Source of the DNA: Fimbriimonas sp.
GTDB taxonomy: Bacteria > Armatimonadota > Fimbriimonadia > Fimbriimonadales > Fimbriimonadaceae
Reading direction: 5' to 3'
NCBI GenBank assembly: GCA_031292555.1
Contig: JARLGV010000085.1
Span: 22,609 to 86,608 of the forward strand
Length of the DNA stretch: 64,000 nt
The translations under genes and the position numbers were made by a program. Each line of letters begins with the position of its first letter. Positions within the stretch are counted from its first letter, which is position 1. The notes under the pieces are model-generated. The model made no database searches, was not told the DNA's origin, and worked only from the letters and a program-made list of their open reading frames with translations. Positions 18,666 through 27,962 of the stretch are shown in pieces.

Positions 18666-19811
18666 ATGCTCGCCTATCTTGCCTGTCTCCTTGTGACCCA
18701 GGCGCCGGTTTTGCAGCCGGCGCGCTTGCGGACGATCCTTCCTAACGGAGCGGCGATCCTTGTGGAGAATATTCCAGGGGCGAAAAGCCTATCTGTCCAG
18801 CTCTTTGCCGCCTCCCGAGGGACCGAGGAAACCCCGATCTCGAACGGCCTGAGGCACTTACTGGAACATATTGTGGCGAAGGGACCCAAGGGCGACCTCG
18901 ACCGGAGGCTGGAAACAATTGGTGGATTCTTGACAGCCGAGACCTCGCGAGACGCGATGGCCTTCCGGCTCAGCCTTCCGACCAATCGACTCGCTGAGGG
19001 CCTTCAGTTCTGCGAAGAACTGATGCATATGCCTTCGGTTACGCCAGACGACATCAGGCACGAAGCGTCGATCCTGGAGCAGGAGGGTCTTCTTCGTTCG
19101 GATAGCACTCGGTTCTCCTCCGTAGCCTGGGCCAAGGCGTATGGGGACAAAGGTTTGGACCCGTTTGGCAACCTGGACGTGATCCGAAATGCCACGCCGG
19201 CCATGCTCGACGCCATCCACAAGGTCCAATTTGCCGGCCCCAACTTGGTCGTGTCGGTCGCCGGCGACGTTGACTTGGATGTAGCCACCAAGGCTTGCAG
19301 CGACCTGGTTGGCAGAGCGCCGAAACTGAACGTCACGCCCCAAGAGCGGCCCAAAGGGGAAGGTGGTCAGGCTGCGATCGACTTGCCCGGTATTGCATAT
19401 AGTGTGCCCGTTCCGGGTTTCCGTCTACCGGAAACTGCGGCGCGTTTGGCGGCCGCCCTAGCGTTGGCATCCGAAGCCGACCGATGCTATGTACTCTACA
19501 CTCCATCGGCGAATCCCGGCATGATCACTCTGGGGAGAAGCGACGACAAGGCGGGTCTAGTCAGGGTCCTGTCGAAGGCCGATGCGAACGACCTTTTTGC
19601 CCGGGGGCTGATCATGGCACGCGCCTGGCTTCGGAGGTCGCTCGACACTCCGGAAGACATTGCCGCGACCAGGGGCCTTCTGATCGCGAGCGCCGTCGAT
19701 CTCAAGCCAGATGTTCTGATCGAAAACCTAAACGCGATGACCCATAGGCAGTTTGCAGCCGCGATCGAGTCTTTCCGGTCGAACGAAGCGGTGGTGGTGA
19801 CCGGCAGATGA
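18666..19811 (+). CDS. M16 family metallopeptidase, catalytic half
   Basis: 381 residues with a short hydrophobic N-terminus (1-17), probably exported. The inverted zinc motif HxxEH is present as HLLEH at 64-68, with a distal glutamate near 139-140 (ILEQEG). The C-terminal half is a second, inactive M16 fold. It overlaps the next gene by 4 nt (ATGA). Such pairs form heterodimers, one chain with HxxEH and one without, as in processing peptidases. Confidence 0.85.
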   Translation: MLAYLACLLVTQAPVLQPARLRTILPNGAAILVENIPGAKSLSVQLFAASRGTEETPISNGLRHLLEHIVAKGPKGDLDRRLETIGGFLTAETSRDAMAFRLSLPTNRLAEGLQFCEELMHMPSVTPDDIRHEASILEQEGLLRSDSTRFSSVAWAKAYGDKGLDPFGNLDVIRNATPAMLDAIHKVQFAGPNLVVSVAGDVDLDVATKACSDLVGRAPKLNVTPQERPKGEGGQAAIDLPGIAYSVPVPGFRLPETAARLAAALALASEADRCYVLYTPSANPGMITLGRSDDKAGLVRVLSKADANDLFARGLIMARAWLRRSLDTPEDIAATRGLLIASAVDLKPDVLIENLNAMTHRQFAAAIESFRSNEAVVVTGR

Positions 19812-20983
19812 TCCCAATTCTGCTCGGATGGGTGGTTGCCACGATGCCGGTGGTCGAGTTGCCCGATGCCTCGGCAAATGAGATCAGCATCCAGGCAATC
19901 GTGAAGCTCCCGAAACTTGGCGCCAAGGATCTGGCAAAACTCCGCATCCTTGCCCGAACGATGCTGAAACAGACGAGCGACTATCCGCGCCGGGAGATGC
20001 TCATGGTCACGGGCGGGGAACCGATTCGGATCGATATCACGCCCGACGTCATGCGGATCGCCGAGTATGTGCCGGCTGACAATCTCAAGGCCGGACTCAG
20101 CGTGATGGAGTCGCTGCTCCATGGAGCGACGTTCCTCCAGGAGAATCTCGATGCGGCAGTGCAAGAGTCGAGCACCGCCGACTACTGGGCGCAAGCCTTG
20201 GATCCAACCGTGTTGCCGAGCGTCAAACTCGGCCAGGACGAGGCCTTTACGCTCTACCACCGCGTCCTGCGTCCAGAGCGAATCCTTTTGGCGGTCGGTG
20301 GCAAGTTCGTACCTGGGCAGGCGAAGGACCTGTGGGAGAGCCGAATCGATTCATGGAATCCGGAAAGGGAGCCCAGAGGATATTTCGACATCTCGACCCT
20401 CGATCCGCTGAAACAACTGTCTTCTCCGGTGACGACCGTGGACCTGGTCGGCGCCCCCATGCTGCCGGACGATGCTGAGCTCACCACTCAGGCGCTTGCG
20501 CTTTTCGCGCTAGGGAGCGGTAAGGGCGCGTCCATGTTTCGCGTTGTTCGCGAGAAGCACGCGTGGAGCTACCGCCAGGAGGCGATTCTGGAGCCAACGC
20601 TCGACGGATGGCAGCCGCACCTTGTTTTTGCGACGACTCCAGGCGACGATGCGGATCAGAAGGCTGCTGTTGTCAAGGCCGATTTGCTAGCCGACGTGCA
20701 GGCTTGGACGGACGCCGACCTAGCCCGGGCAGTCGGTATGGCCGAGTCGGTTCTCTTGCGTGACGTCTCATTCAGTCCGCTGTACGTCCTGGGCAGCGCA
20801 CCTGTAGGGGGATCGTTGGGCGATCGGACATTCATGGCCGGCTACTGGCAACTGAAGACGGGCCAGCCTTGGGATCCGAGCGCTTTGCTTGACGCGATGA
20901 AGCATGTGACGCTTGCCGATCTGAAGGACCACGCCACCACGATTCTGAATTCCACCAGACCACGCATTCTCCCAGGCAGCTAG
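19808..20983 (+). CDS. M16 family peptidase-like protein, non-catalytic half
   Basis: 391 residues, translationally coupled to the HLLEH-bearing M16 gene. A hydrophobic start (1-14) suggests export. The M16 fold is recognisable from the spacing of conserved segments (SVMESLLHGATF; FRVVREKHAWSYRQEA), but there is no HxxEH. Probably the substrate-binding partner of the upstream peptidase. Confidence 0.78.
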   Translation: MIPILLGWVVATMPVVELPDASANEISIQAIVKLPKLGAKDLAKLRILARTMLKQTSDYPRREMLMVTGGEPIRIDITPDVMRIAEYVPADNLKAGLSVMESLLHGATFLQENLDAAVQESSTADYWAQALDPTVLPSVKLGQDEAFTLYHRVLRPERILLAVGGKFVPGQAKDLWESRIDSWNPEREPRGYFDISTLDPLKQLSSPVTTVDLVGAPMLPDDAELTTQALALFALGSGKGASMFRVVREKHAWSYRQEAILEPTLDGWQPHLVFATTPGDDADQKAAVVKADLLADVQAWTDADLARAVGMAESVLLRDVSFSPLYVLGSAPVGGSLGDRTFMAGYWQLKTGQPWDPSALLDAMKHVTLADLKDHATTILNSTRPRILPGS

Positions 20984-21051
20984 CCACTCGGTCAGGCAAC
21001 CCTTGATTCGAGTCCCTTCAGACGTTGGATATCCGGTCCGACTGGATTACA

Positions 21052-21534
21052 ATGAATCTTATGTCGATAACGAGGATCAAACGGACGGATTCGGAGGATA
21101 CTGGTTTTGTTACCCTCACTCAAGAGCTTTCGGCGGTGCTCGCCATTCTCAACGGTGAGCAGAACGACTTTTACGTCCAGCACAACCGGATCGACACGAT
21201 TCGCAACGCCATCGTCGCCTATTCGGGCGACCAACCGATCGCTTGCGGAGCGTTTCGCGCCGTCGACGGGGAAGTTGTCGAGATCAAGCGGATGTATGTG
21301 CAACCGGAATTGCGCGGCACTGGCATCGGCTGGGCGGTGCTTCAGGCTCTCGAGGAGTGGGCCGGTGAACTGGGGTACTCCGCCGCAATTCTTGAGACAA
21401 GCCGGCGGCTCGAACCGGCGGTTCGGCTGTACACGCGATCTGGCTATGCGCTCATCCCCAACTACGGCCCCTACGTCGGCGTTGACGACAGCGTCTGCAT
21501 GCGAAAGGCCATTGAGTCTTCGGTGACCCGATAG
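21052..21534 (+). CDS. GNAT family N-acetyltransferase
   Basis: 160 residues from ATG 21052; a TTG at 21025 would add nine residues. The acetyl-CoA-binding motif A is VQPELRGTGIGWAVL, followed by the usual ALEEWAGELGYSAAILETS strand-helix. Small-molecule or protein acetyltransferase; acceptor unknown. Single gene between the M16 pair and the sigma factor. Confidence 0.87.
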   Translation: MNLMSITRIKRTDSEDTGFVTLTQELSAVLAILNGEQNDFYVQHNRIDTIRNAIVAYSGDQPIACGAFRAVDGEVVEIKRMYVQPELRGTGIGWAVLQALEEWAGELGYSAAILETSRRLEPAVRLYTRSGYALIPNYGPYVGVDDSVCMRKAIESSVTR

Positions 21535-21594
21535 AATTCTGATCCCTATCCGTACTTCTCTCTTGAGCAGTACGCTCTAGGGAGAATTGGGACT

Positions 21595-22122
21595 TTGATC
21601 GATACCGCCCGAGCAGAGAAAGCCGTCGCAGGCCGCATGTCCTTCGAGGAGGCACGCGATGTCTATGAATCGCTCGTCTTTGCCTATGTATCCAGGCGAA
21701 TCCGGCCCATTGAAGAGGCCGAAGACATCGTCGCACACATCTTTGTGGATGCCTATATGCAATGGCGTCGCCTTCGAGGCGAACCTAAGCACTGGCTCCT
21801 CGGCATAGCTCGCCGTAAAGTTTGCGACGCCCTGCGAAAACGTAGGCGCTCCGTTCCGCTTCGGGACGGAGACGCGGTGAGGTGCGCTCTTGGCGGCTTC
21901 ATCCAGGCCATCGAAGCCAGGCAAGCGGTTGAGATCGTGATGCAGCTTCCAGACGACCAAAGGGACGCCTTCCTGCTCCAGATCCTGGAGCAGTTTTCGA
22001 TCGAGGAGATCGCGGTAGTTATGGGGCGATCTACTGCATCGGTCAACAGTCTTCTCCAAAGAGCCCGGGCTCGCATCCAAAGAACGCTGGATGGCCAGCG
22101 TCGAGAAGGAGTCATCGAGTGA
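21595..22122 (+). CDS. ECF-type RNA polymerase sigma factor
   Basis: 175 residues from TTG 21595, preceded by GGAG at about 10 nt. Region 2 spans about 18-60 (AEDIVAHIFVDAYMQW) and region 4 about 118-165 (LPDDQRDAFLLQILEQFSIEEIA, then SVNSLLQRARARI). It overlaps the next gene by 4 nt (GTGA); that gene encodes a membrane-anchored protein with a short cytosolic N-terminus, the usual sigma/anti-sigma layout. Confidence 0.88.
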   Translation: MIDTARAEKAVAGRMSFEEARDVYESLVFAYVSRRIRPIEEAEDIVAHIFVDAYMQWRRLRGEPKHWLLGIARRKVCDALRKRRRSVPLRDGDAVRCALGGFIQAIEARQAVEIVMQLPDDQRDAFLLQILEQFSIEEIAVVMGRSTASVNSLLQRARARIQRTLDGQRREGVIE

Positions 22123-23600
22123 ATCTCAACGAATTTGAAAACCATCTGAATGGCGAGTTGACGCCGTTGGAACCGACCGTTGAACTCTCAGGCAAAATCG
22201 ATCGAGCGATCCGTGCCGCGACCGGTGGCCAGAGACGTCGCCTTAGGATGAGAATCGCAACTGTATCAACCGCATTGATTGCGGTCGGATTGTTCGCGCT
22301 TCCCACGATCCGAACCCATGCCGAGCTTCAGCGCATGGTGGGTGCAATGGACAATGTGCAAAGTGTGATCATGAGGAGACAGACGGTCTTGCCGGACGGA
22401 ACTCGGAAGGACGCGGGAACGATCTCCTACCTCAATGGTCGTTGGCGAGTCGAGGAGCCCTTTGGCGCCCTGACGTATTTCCTGAACGGGACTCGGTATC
22501 GCCTCGACAAACCCACCGGCCGGTTTATCGAGGAGATCGGGTTGGCCGGGCCGTTTCGCAACAACACCTCGTCGCTGACTCTCTCGTCAGCCTTGGGCGA
22601 CCTGCAGAAGTGGGATCCAAGCGTGCATGTGGAGGTCGATCGTACGACCTGGAATGGGAGGGAAGTTTCGCGAGCCACCATTTCGGAACCTAGCCCCCTG
22701 AATCGAACGGTCTTGTATGCCGACGCCGATACCGACTTGCCGATCGAGATCGATACCGAGATGCTCAGGTCGGGTCGATGGCTGCCCGAGGAGATCCAAA
22801 CGTTCGACTATCGAACCAAGCAGGACGTGACGACATTTGTTCCCGACCTCAAGTCGTTCCCGCCGATCTCGAAGGGAGATTGGGAGGCCGCCATGGTGCA
22901 GCGCTATGTCATGCATGACCTTGGCGAGATCCCGTTGAAGAACGGCCGGCTGGTGGTCAGGGCGATCGACGTCGCCAAGGATGGAACCGTCTTCGTGGCA
23001 TGCCAAGCCGGAGACCGTGTCGCCCAATGGGACCGTGGCTATCCGGTGGACCTTTCAGACGGCCGTGGCACAAAGTATGCGCTCGTCGACTTCCTAAGCC
23101 GAACGGACAAAGAGTTCATCGACCACTCGAAAGACGGCAAGTTGGAGGTCTGCGTCTTTGTACCGACTGAGCCAACTACTGACTGGAGCCCTCGGGAATT
23201 GACGGTCACCGCGCGTTTGACCGCCTCCCGCTCGCTCGCCCGTCACTTGGTGAGCTATGCAGGGAACCGGAAGGGCGACATCACATCGACGCTGTGGTAT
23301 TTCGACGACACCAAGCCGATCAAGGTCGTGACGGTCGCCCAAAAGGCCGTCAAGTCTCCCACTGTCCAGAGCGTTCCCGATTACGCGGTGCGCATCGAGC
23401 CTAGCATTTTCGGCGATCCCTTCCGCTGGGAGATCAAGAAGGCCAAGGCGCGTGCAGATTACTATCGGTCAACTCAAGACGAGACGATGGAAAGGAGTTG
23501 GCTGTCGAAAACTATCGGCCTGTCCGCATCCGGCCTTAACTCGCTCAATGCCGACAAACGTTTGGAGGAGCTGAACCAGCCGCGCCGCGTTCCGAACTAG
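22119..23600 (+). CDS. Membrane-anchored putative anti-sigma factor with large extracytoplasmic domain
   Basis: 493 residues from a GTG start coupled to the ECF sigma gene. Residues 1-43 are a short cytosolic segment without a clear zinc-binding HxxxCxxC motif; a single transmembrane helix spans about 44-63. Residues 75-260 resemble a LolA/LppX-like or DUF2092-type domain (QSVIMRRQTVLPDG; NGTRYRLDKPTG). The rest is unassigned. Inference: it senses an envelope signal and controls the adjacent sigma factor. Confidence 0.6.
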   Translation: MNLNEFENHLNGELTPLEPTVELSGKIDRAIRAATGGQRRRLRMRIATVSTALIAVGLFALPTIRTHAELQRMVGAMDNVQSVIMRRQTVLPDGTRKDAGTISYLNGRWRVEEPFGALTYFLNGTRYRLDKPTGRFIEEIGLAGPFRNNTSSLTLSSALGDLQKWDPSVHVEVDRTTWNGREVSRATISEPSPLNRTVLYADADTDLPIEIDTEMLRSGRWLPEEIQTFDYRTKQDVTTFVPDLKSFPPISKGDWEAAMVQRYVMHDLGEIPLKNGRLVVRAIDVAKDGTVFVACQAGDRVAQWDRGYPVDLSDGRGTKYALVDFLSRTDKEFIDHSKDGKLEVCVFVPTEPTTDWSPRELTVTARLTASRSLARHLVSYAGNRKGDITSTLWYFDDTKPIKVVTVAQKAVKSPTVQSVPDYAVRIEPSIFGDPFRWEIKKAKARADYYRSTQDETMERSWLSKTIGLSASGLNSLNADKRLEELNQPRRVPN

Positions 23601-23691
23601 ATCCAATGCGGTGGGCCACTCCCGCCGCCGATCTGTCCCAAAACCGCCTGCCCCGTGTCCCGTGAGGATTGTCGATGCGGTAACGTCGGGG

Positions 23692-24726
23692 ATGATGGGT
23701 ACCTTACGATCAGTCGTTTCGGTGGGATTGGTCGCAGTTGCGGCTTGGGCGATGGCGGATGGGGAGCAGCGGTTCGCCGATATTGGCGACCTAAAGCTTC
23801 GATCCGGGGCCGTCCTTCGGGATTGCCGGATCGGTTACCGGATCTACGGCAAACTCGACGTCCAGAAGGACAACGCGGTGCTTGTACCGACGTGGTATTT
23901 GGGCACAACCCAGGACCTTCAAGGCTCGTTCAAATCGGGCGGCTTGGTCGACAGCGGCAAGTACTACGTCATCGCGGTGGACGCCCTGACCAACGGAGTC
24001 TCCACGTCTCCCTCAAACAGCCGCAAACAGCACGGCGCCAAGTTCCCGACGGTCACGATTCGGGATATGGTGGAGAGCCAGCACGCAATGCTCCTTCGCA
24101 TGGGGATCCATCATCTCCGCGCCGTGCTTGGGATATCGATGGGGGGATTTCAGACCTTCCAGTGGATCACCGCCTACCCGACGTTCATGGACCGGGCGGT
24201 ACCGATCGTCGGCTCACCCCTTCCGACATCGTATGACCTGATGTTCTACGGTTCGGCACTCAAGACGATCGACGCCGCGATCAAGAACCGATCGGCCCGC
24301 GCGGCCCTTATCCGCTCCTATGCCGACTTCTTCTGGTTGGCGCTCAACACGCCCTCCTATTACGTCGAGCACACAAGGAGGGCCGGGGCGGTCGATAGCC
24401 TGCTCGGTTTCGAGAAGGCACTGCTTGCCTGGGACCCATTTGACATGGCGACGGGGATGAGCGCGCTTCTGACTCAAGACATCTTCAGTGCGTACGGAGG
24501 AAGCGAGGCAAAGGCCGCTGCGGCCGTCCGAGCGAAGGTTCTGGTGATTTCGGCAAGCCAAGATCACTGCGTCAATCCGGCCCCCGCACTGGCTTTCGCG
24601 AAGACCCTGGGTTGTGAGACGATCGTTCTCACTGGCAACCCGGGCCACTCGTCTCCCGGCGCCGAGATGTCGCGAATCGGGCCCGCCATCGACCGATTCC
24701 TTAGTGGGGTTAATCAGGACCGATAG
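23692..24726 (+). CDS. Exported alpha/beta hydrolase of the homoserine O-acetyltransferase-like group
   Basis: 344 residues from ATG 23692, which gives a signal peptide (about 1-22); the longer start at 23611 would put an Arg/Pro-rich stretch before it. The nucleophile elbow is GISMGG, the acid lies in SQDHC and the histidine in NPGHSSPG, matching the MetX-like family. Because it appears exported, a metabolic acetyltransferase role is less likely than esterase or lipase activity. Confidence 0.75.
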   Translation: MMGTLRSVVSVGLVAVAAWAMADGEQRFADIGDLKLRSGAVLRDCRIGYRIYGKLDVQKDNAVLVPTWYLGTTQDLQGSFKSGGLVDSGKYYVIAVDALTNGVSTSPSNSRKQHGAKFPTVTIRDMVESQHAMLLRMGIHHLRAVLGISMGGFQTFQWITAYPTFMDRAVPIVGSPLPTSYDLMFYGSALKTIDAAIKNRSARAALIRSYADFFWLALNTPSYYVEHTRRAGAVDSLLGFEKALLAWDPFDMATGMSALLTQDIFSAYGGSEAKAAAAVRAKVLVISASQDHCVNPAPALAFAKTLGCETIVLTGNPGHSSPGAEMSRIGPAIDRFLSGVNQDR

Positions 24727-24835
24727 GTAGACTTTGGGCGATGCTTGGGGCCCCTGCTAAACTCACCGGTTATCCCTTTGCTTCACTCCTAAACTTGCTC
24801 CTTCCCGATTCCGCGATAGCCGGACGAGACCTCGT

Positions 24836-25957
24836 ATGACGGCTCGCGCAGCTGTCTCGCTCGCGTTTTTCGTTTTAGGCGGCTGCTTTGCTTGCATTGC
24901 ATGCCGGATTCCGGATATTCAGCGCAGTCTTGGGATGGACGAAGCGCAGGTCGGCCTGGCGCTCATGTCCTGTGCGGTGGGCGCTTTGGCGGGAGTTGCC
25001 GTTGCCGGTGGCATTTGCGCACGAAACGGCAGCCACAAGGTGACGGTTTGGGCGGGCGTCGGGTGCTGCGTTTGCTTGGCGGGACTGAGCATCGCGTGGA
25101 ATCTCTGGGTTCTTTTCGGGGTCTTTCTCTGCTACGGGGCGCTGTCCGGCGTGATGGATGTCGCGATGAACACGAATGGAGTTGCAGTCGAGAAGCAAAT
25201 CGGCCGTCCGATCATGTCCTCGCTTCACGGCATGTTCAGCCTGGGCGGCCTGGTTTGGGCAGGCGTCGGCTGGGCGCTCGTCAAGATGGGAATCTCGGTC
25301 CCGGAGCACTTTGTCGGGGCCTCGGTCTTACTTGCCGGAACGATGCTCTGGATCCTTCCGTCGATGCAGGTCGCCATACCGCCGAAGGACAAACTCACTC
25401 CCGCTTTTGTTCTCCCGGAGCGAGCGGTCCTGTTGATCGGGATCATCGCGTTTTCGGCGTTCCTGTCCGAGGGGGCGATGGGAGACTGGAGTGCGATCTA
25501 CCTTCGAAAGGTGCTTCATCAATCAGACGCAGCATCGACGCTCGGGTACTTCGCGTTCTCACTGGCGATGACCACGACTCGGTTCGGAGGAGATAGCGTG
25601 CTGCGCCGGTTCGGCCCGACGGCGACCTTGCGCGTGTCCGGCTTGATCACCGCTGTCGGATTGGGGTCGGCGCTCTGGTTCGGCATTCCGTGGCTGACCA
25701 TCCTCGGGTTCGCCACCGTCGGTCTCGGTATGGCGACGGTCGCCCCCATCGCCTTCAGTGTGGGAGGCCGGATGGGGGGCGACAATCCGGACCATGCGAT
25801 CGGTTCGATCGCAACGATGGCCTACATCGCGTTCCTCGTCGGACCGTCCGCCATCGGCTTCATCGCGAAGTCGTCCTCTCTCCGCGAGGCTCTGATTGTC
25901 GTGGTCGTCCTAAGCCTGACGATCGTCGCCCTCGCCGGCGCGGCGACTGAGCGGTAG
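24836..25957 (+). CDS. MFS transporter
   Basis: 373 residues, very hydrophobic, with about 11-12 membrane spans. The pattern RIPDIQRSLGMDEAQVGLALMSCAVGALAG and DVAMNTNGVAVEKQ resembles YbjJ/FucP-like major facilitator proteins, which often carry sugars or small hydrophobic compounds. No neighbour reveals the substrate. Confidence 0.85.
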   Translation: MTARAAVSLAFFVLGGCFACIACRIPDIQRSLGMDEAQVGLALMSCAVGALAGVAVAGGICARNGSHKVTVWAGVGCCVCLAGLSIAWNLWVLFGVFLCYGALSGVMDVAMNTNGVAVEKQIGRPIMSSLHGMFSLGGLVWAGVGWALVKMGISVPEHFVGASVLLAGTMLWILPSMQVAIPPKDKLTPAFVLPERAVLLIGIIAFSAFLSEGAMGDWSAIYLRKVLHQSDAASTLGYFAFSLAMTTTRFGGDSVLRRFGPTATLRVSGLITAVGLGSALWFGIPWLTILGFATVGLGMATVAPIAFSVGGRMGGDNPDHAIGSIATMAYIAFLVGPSAIGFIAKSSSLREALIVVVVLSLTIVALAGAATER

Positions 25958-26278
25958 AACGGCGTTTTCCTTTGGGTCACGGCGGCGTCGCCTGCGACCA
26001 GAAGTAGGCGCATAAGCGATCCCACAACCCCCGGATCCGGGGCCTTGGCCGGCTTGTCCGCATTCGCGCCGAGCGATTCCGTAGGAAATCCACAGGAACG
26101 TGGACCGGGCGACCACCCCAATCCCATTCCGTACCGTAGCCCATCGTTGCCTTTGAGACAACCATGGGCCACATTGCGAATCCCTTCGGAATTGGGAGAT
26201 CGGCCCTCCGAGTCTCGCGCTCGACCCCTGGACAACAATGGGGGATTCGAGTGGAGCGATCGGATGACCGCAACGGGA
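25958..26278. other. Convergent intergenic region (321 bp)
   Basis: It lies between the plus-strand MFS gene and the minus-strand sulfatase, so no promoter is required. A perfect palindrome CCCCGGATCCGGGG occurs at 26029-26042, possibly part of a terminator. No credible ORF or RNA gene seen. Confidence 0.5.
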
Positions 26279-27772
26279 TCAGGCTTCTGACAGGAGCGAC
26301 TCGATGTCGAGAGGATCGTCTAGCTCCTTTTGGAATCGGCGGAGCCGGTCGACCAGGACCGACTTGATCGGGGCTGAGGCTGGGTCCTGACTGAGGTCAT
26401 GGATCTCCCACGGGTCGTGCTCCACGTCGAAAAGCTGCATTCGTCTAGCTTTCGGATAGACGATCAGCTTGTGCGTCTTCGTCCGAACGCTGCGCTGATA
26501 GTTCAGGTAGTAGCAAAAGACGGCATCGTGCTCAGGTGGGGCATCTCCGCGAAGTAGTGGCACAAGACTTGGGAACTCGACGGTCGACGGCGCCGGAATC
26601 CCCGCCAGTTCGCAGGTTGTGGCATACATACTGTGCTGATACACGAGTTCGTCGACTCGCCTGCCGGCGGGTACGCCAGGACCCGAGATCAGAAGGGGCA
26701 TTCTGACGCTGCAGTCGTAAAGGTTCTGCTTCCCAAAGAGCCCGTGCTCACCTACCGCCAATCCGTGGTCGGCGGTCAGAATCACGTAGGTGTTGGCGGC
26801 TTGGCCGGTATGTTCGAGCGCATCGAGAATGCGCCCGATCTCGTGGTCCAAGTGGCTGATGATCGCGTAGTACTCCCGTCGATGAAGGCGCACCGCCTCC
26901 TCGGTTCGAGGAAAGGGCGCCAAGACCTCGTCTCGCACCTTGGCGTCGCCTTGGTCGAATGGGTGGCTGGGCAGGTAGTTGGGAGGTATCTCGATCTTGT
27001 CCTCGGGATAGAGGTCCAGAAACTCCTTTGGCGCCTGACGGGGATCGTGGGGGGCGTTGAAGCCGATGTACAGAAAGAACGGCTGCTTGCGACTTGGCGC
27101 CACATGGGTCAGGTATCGGATCGCCTGGTTCGCATAGAGCTCGCTCGAATGCTCCACGCGGTCCGGCGACTCGTCAAGCCAAAGATTCGTATGAATCCAG
27201 TGGCCCTTTTGCTCGAGATCGGAAGGGTCCCAGGTGTCGCCGGCATGCGGTCGGTGATAGGCATCGCCGTTTTCGGGTGTCGATTCCAGGAAGCCGGGAG
27301 CGACGATAACGTTCTCCCGGAAGCTTCGACCAAGCTCGACCGGGTCGAGGTGCCATTTCCCGCATATCGCGGTCCGGTAGCCGGCCGCGCCAAAGGTCTG
27401 ACCCCAAAGGCGAACGCGCTCGATCCCATGTTCGGCGTGAAACGCGGAGAGCCCGCTGTTCAGCATCGTACGGCTAGGGATGCACACTGCGCCGGACCAG
27501 GAGCCTTGATGGAAGCAATGAGTGAAAGCGCACCCCCGCTGAGCTAGCCGATCTAGGTTCGGAGTGTGGATCTCGTGGTTGTTGAGGGCGCGAATAGTGC
27601 GGAACATCAGATCGTCCGCAATGATGAAGAGGATGTTCGGGCGGGACTTCCTCTCGTCCGATCCGGTAGCCACTGACGACAAGCCAAGTTCCAACACCGA
27701 TGCAACTCCTCCGCTCGAACCGGCCGCCGCAAGCCCCGAAGCTACCGATCCGATAAATGCCCTTCGATTCAT
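26279..27772 (-). CDS. Tat-exported sulfatase
   Basis: 497 residues. The N-terminus MNRRAFIGSVASG is a Tat-type signal. PNILFIIADD gives the metal-binding aspartates, and C97-I-P-S-R101 is the formylglycine motif, so this is a Cys-type arylsulfatase/polysaccharide sulfatase needing a formylglycine-generating enzyme encoded elsewhere. GKWHLD and the later YVILTADHG motif are present. It hydrolyses sulfate esters, probably on glycans. It is downstream of, and in the same direction as, the six-hairpin glycosidase at 27963-29879, 190 nt apart. Confidence 0.93.
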   Translation of the reverse strand: MNRRAFIGSVASGLAAAGSSGGVASVLELGLSSVATGSDERKSRPNILFIIADDLMFRTIRALNNHEIHTPNLDRLAQRGCAFTHCFHQGSWSGAVCIPSRTMLNSGLSAFHAEHGIERVRLWGQTFGAAGYRTAICGKWHLDPVELGRSFRENVIVAPGFLESTPENGDAYHRPHAGDTWDPSDLEQKGHWIHTNLWLDESPDRVEHSSELYANQAIRYLTHVAPSRKQPFFLYIGFNAPHDPRQAPKEFLDLYPEDKIEIPPNYLPSHPFDQGDAKVRDEVLAPFPRTEEAVRLHRREYYAIISHLDHEIGRILDALEHTGQAANTYVILTADHGLAVGEHGLFGKQNLYDCSVRMPLLISGPGVPAGRRVDELVYQHSMYATTCELAGIPAPSTVEFPSLVPLLRGDAPPEHDAVFCYYLNYQRSVRTKTHKLIVYPKARRMQLFDVEHDPWEIHDLSQDPASAPIKSVLVDRLRRFQKELDDPLDIESLLSEA

Positions 27773-27962
27773 GAAGACGATCCTCTACGCGGCGGTTTAC
27801 CTGTATCCGAGCACCTAATGCGAAGCGCTTCTGCCATTGCGGAGTCTGATATCGTCTTCGTCGCCATGCATGAAATGTACACGAAAGAGGGGAGAGGGTC
27901 TCTGGAGGCTGTCAAGATGGGCGCAACCTGCAATTCTGCATGGCTGATTGATGGACCTTGTC

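Noticed and set aside
26633..27547. 304-residue plus-strand ORF inside the sulfatase gene
   Set aside because: The sulfatase frame has catalytic motifs; this one has none.
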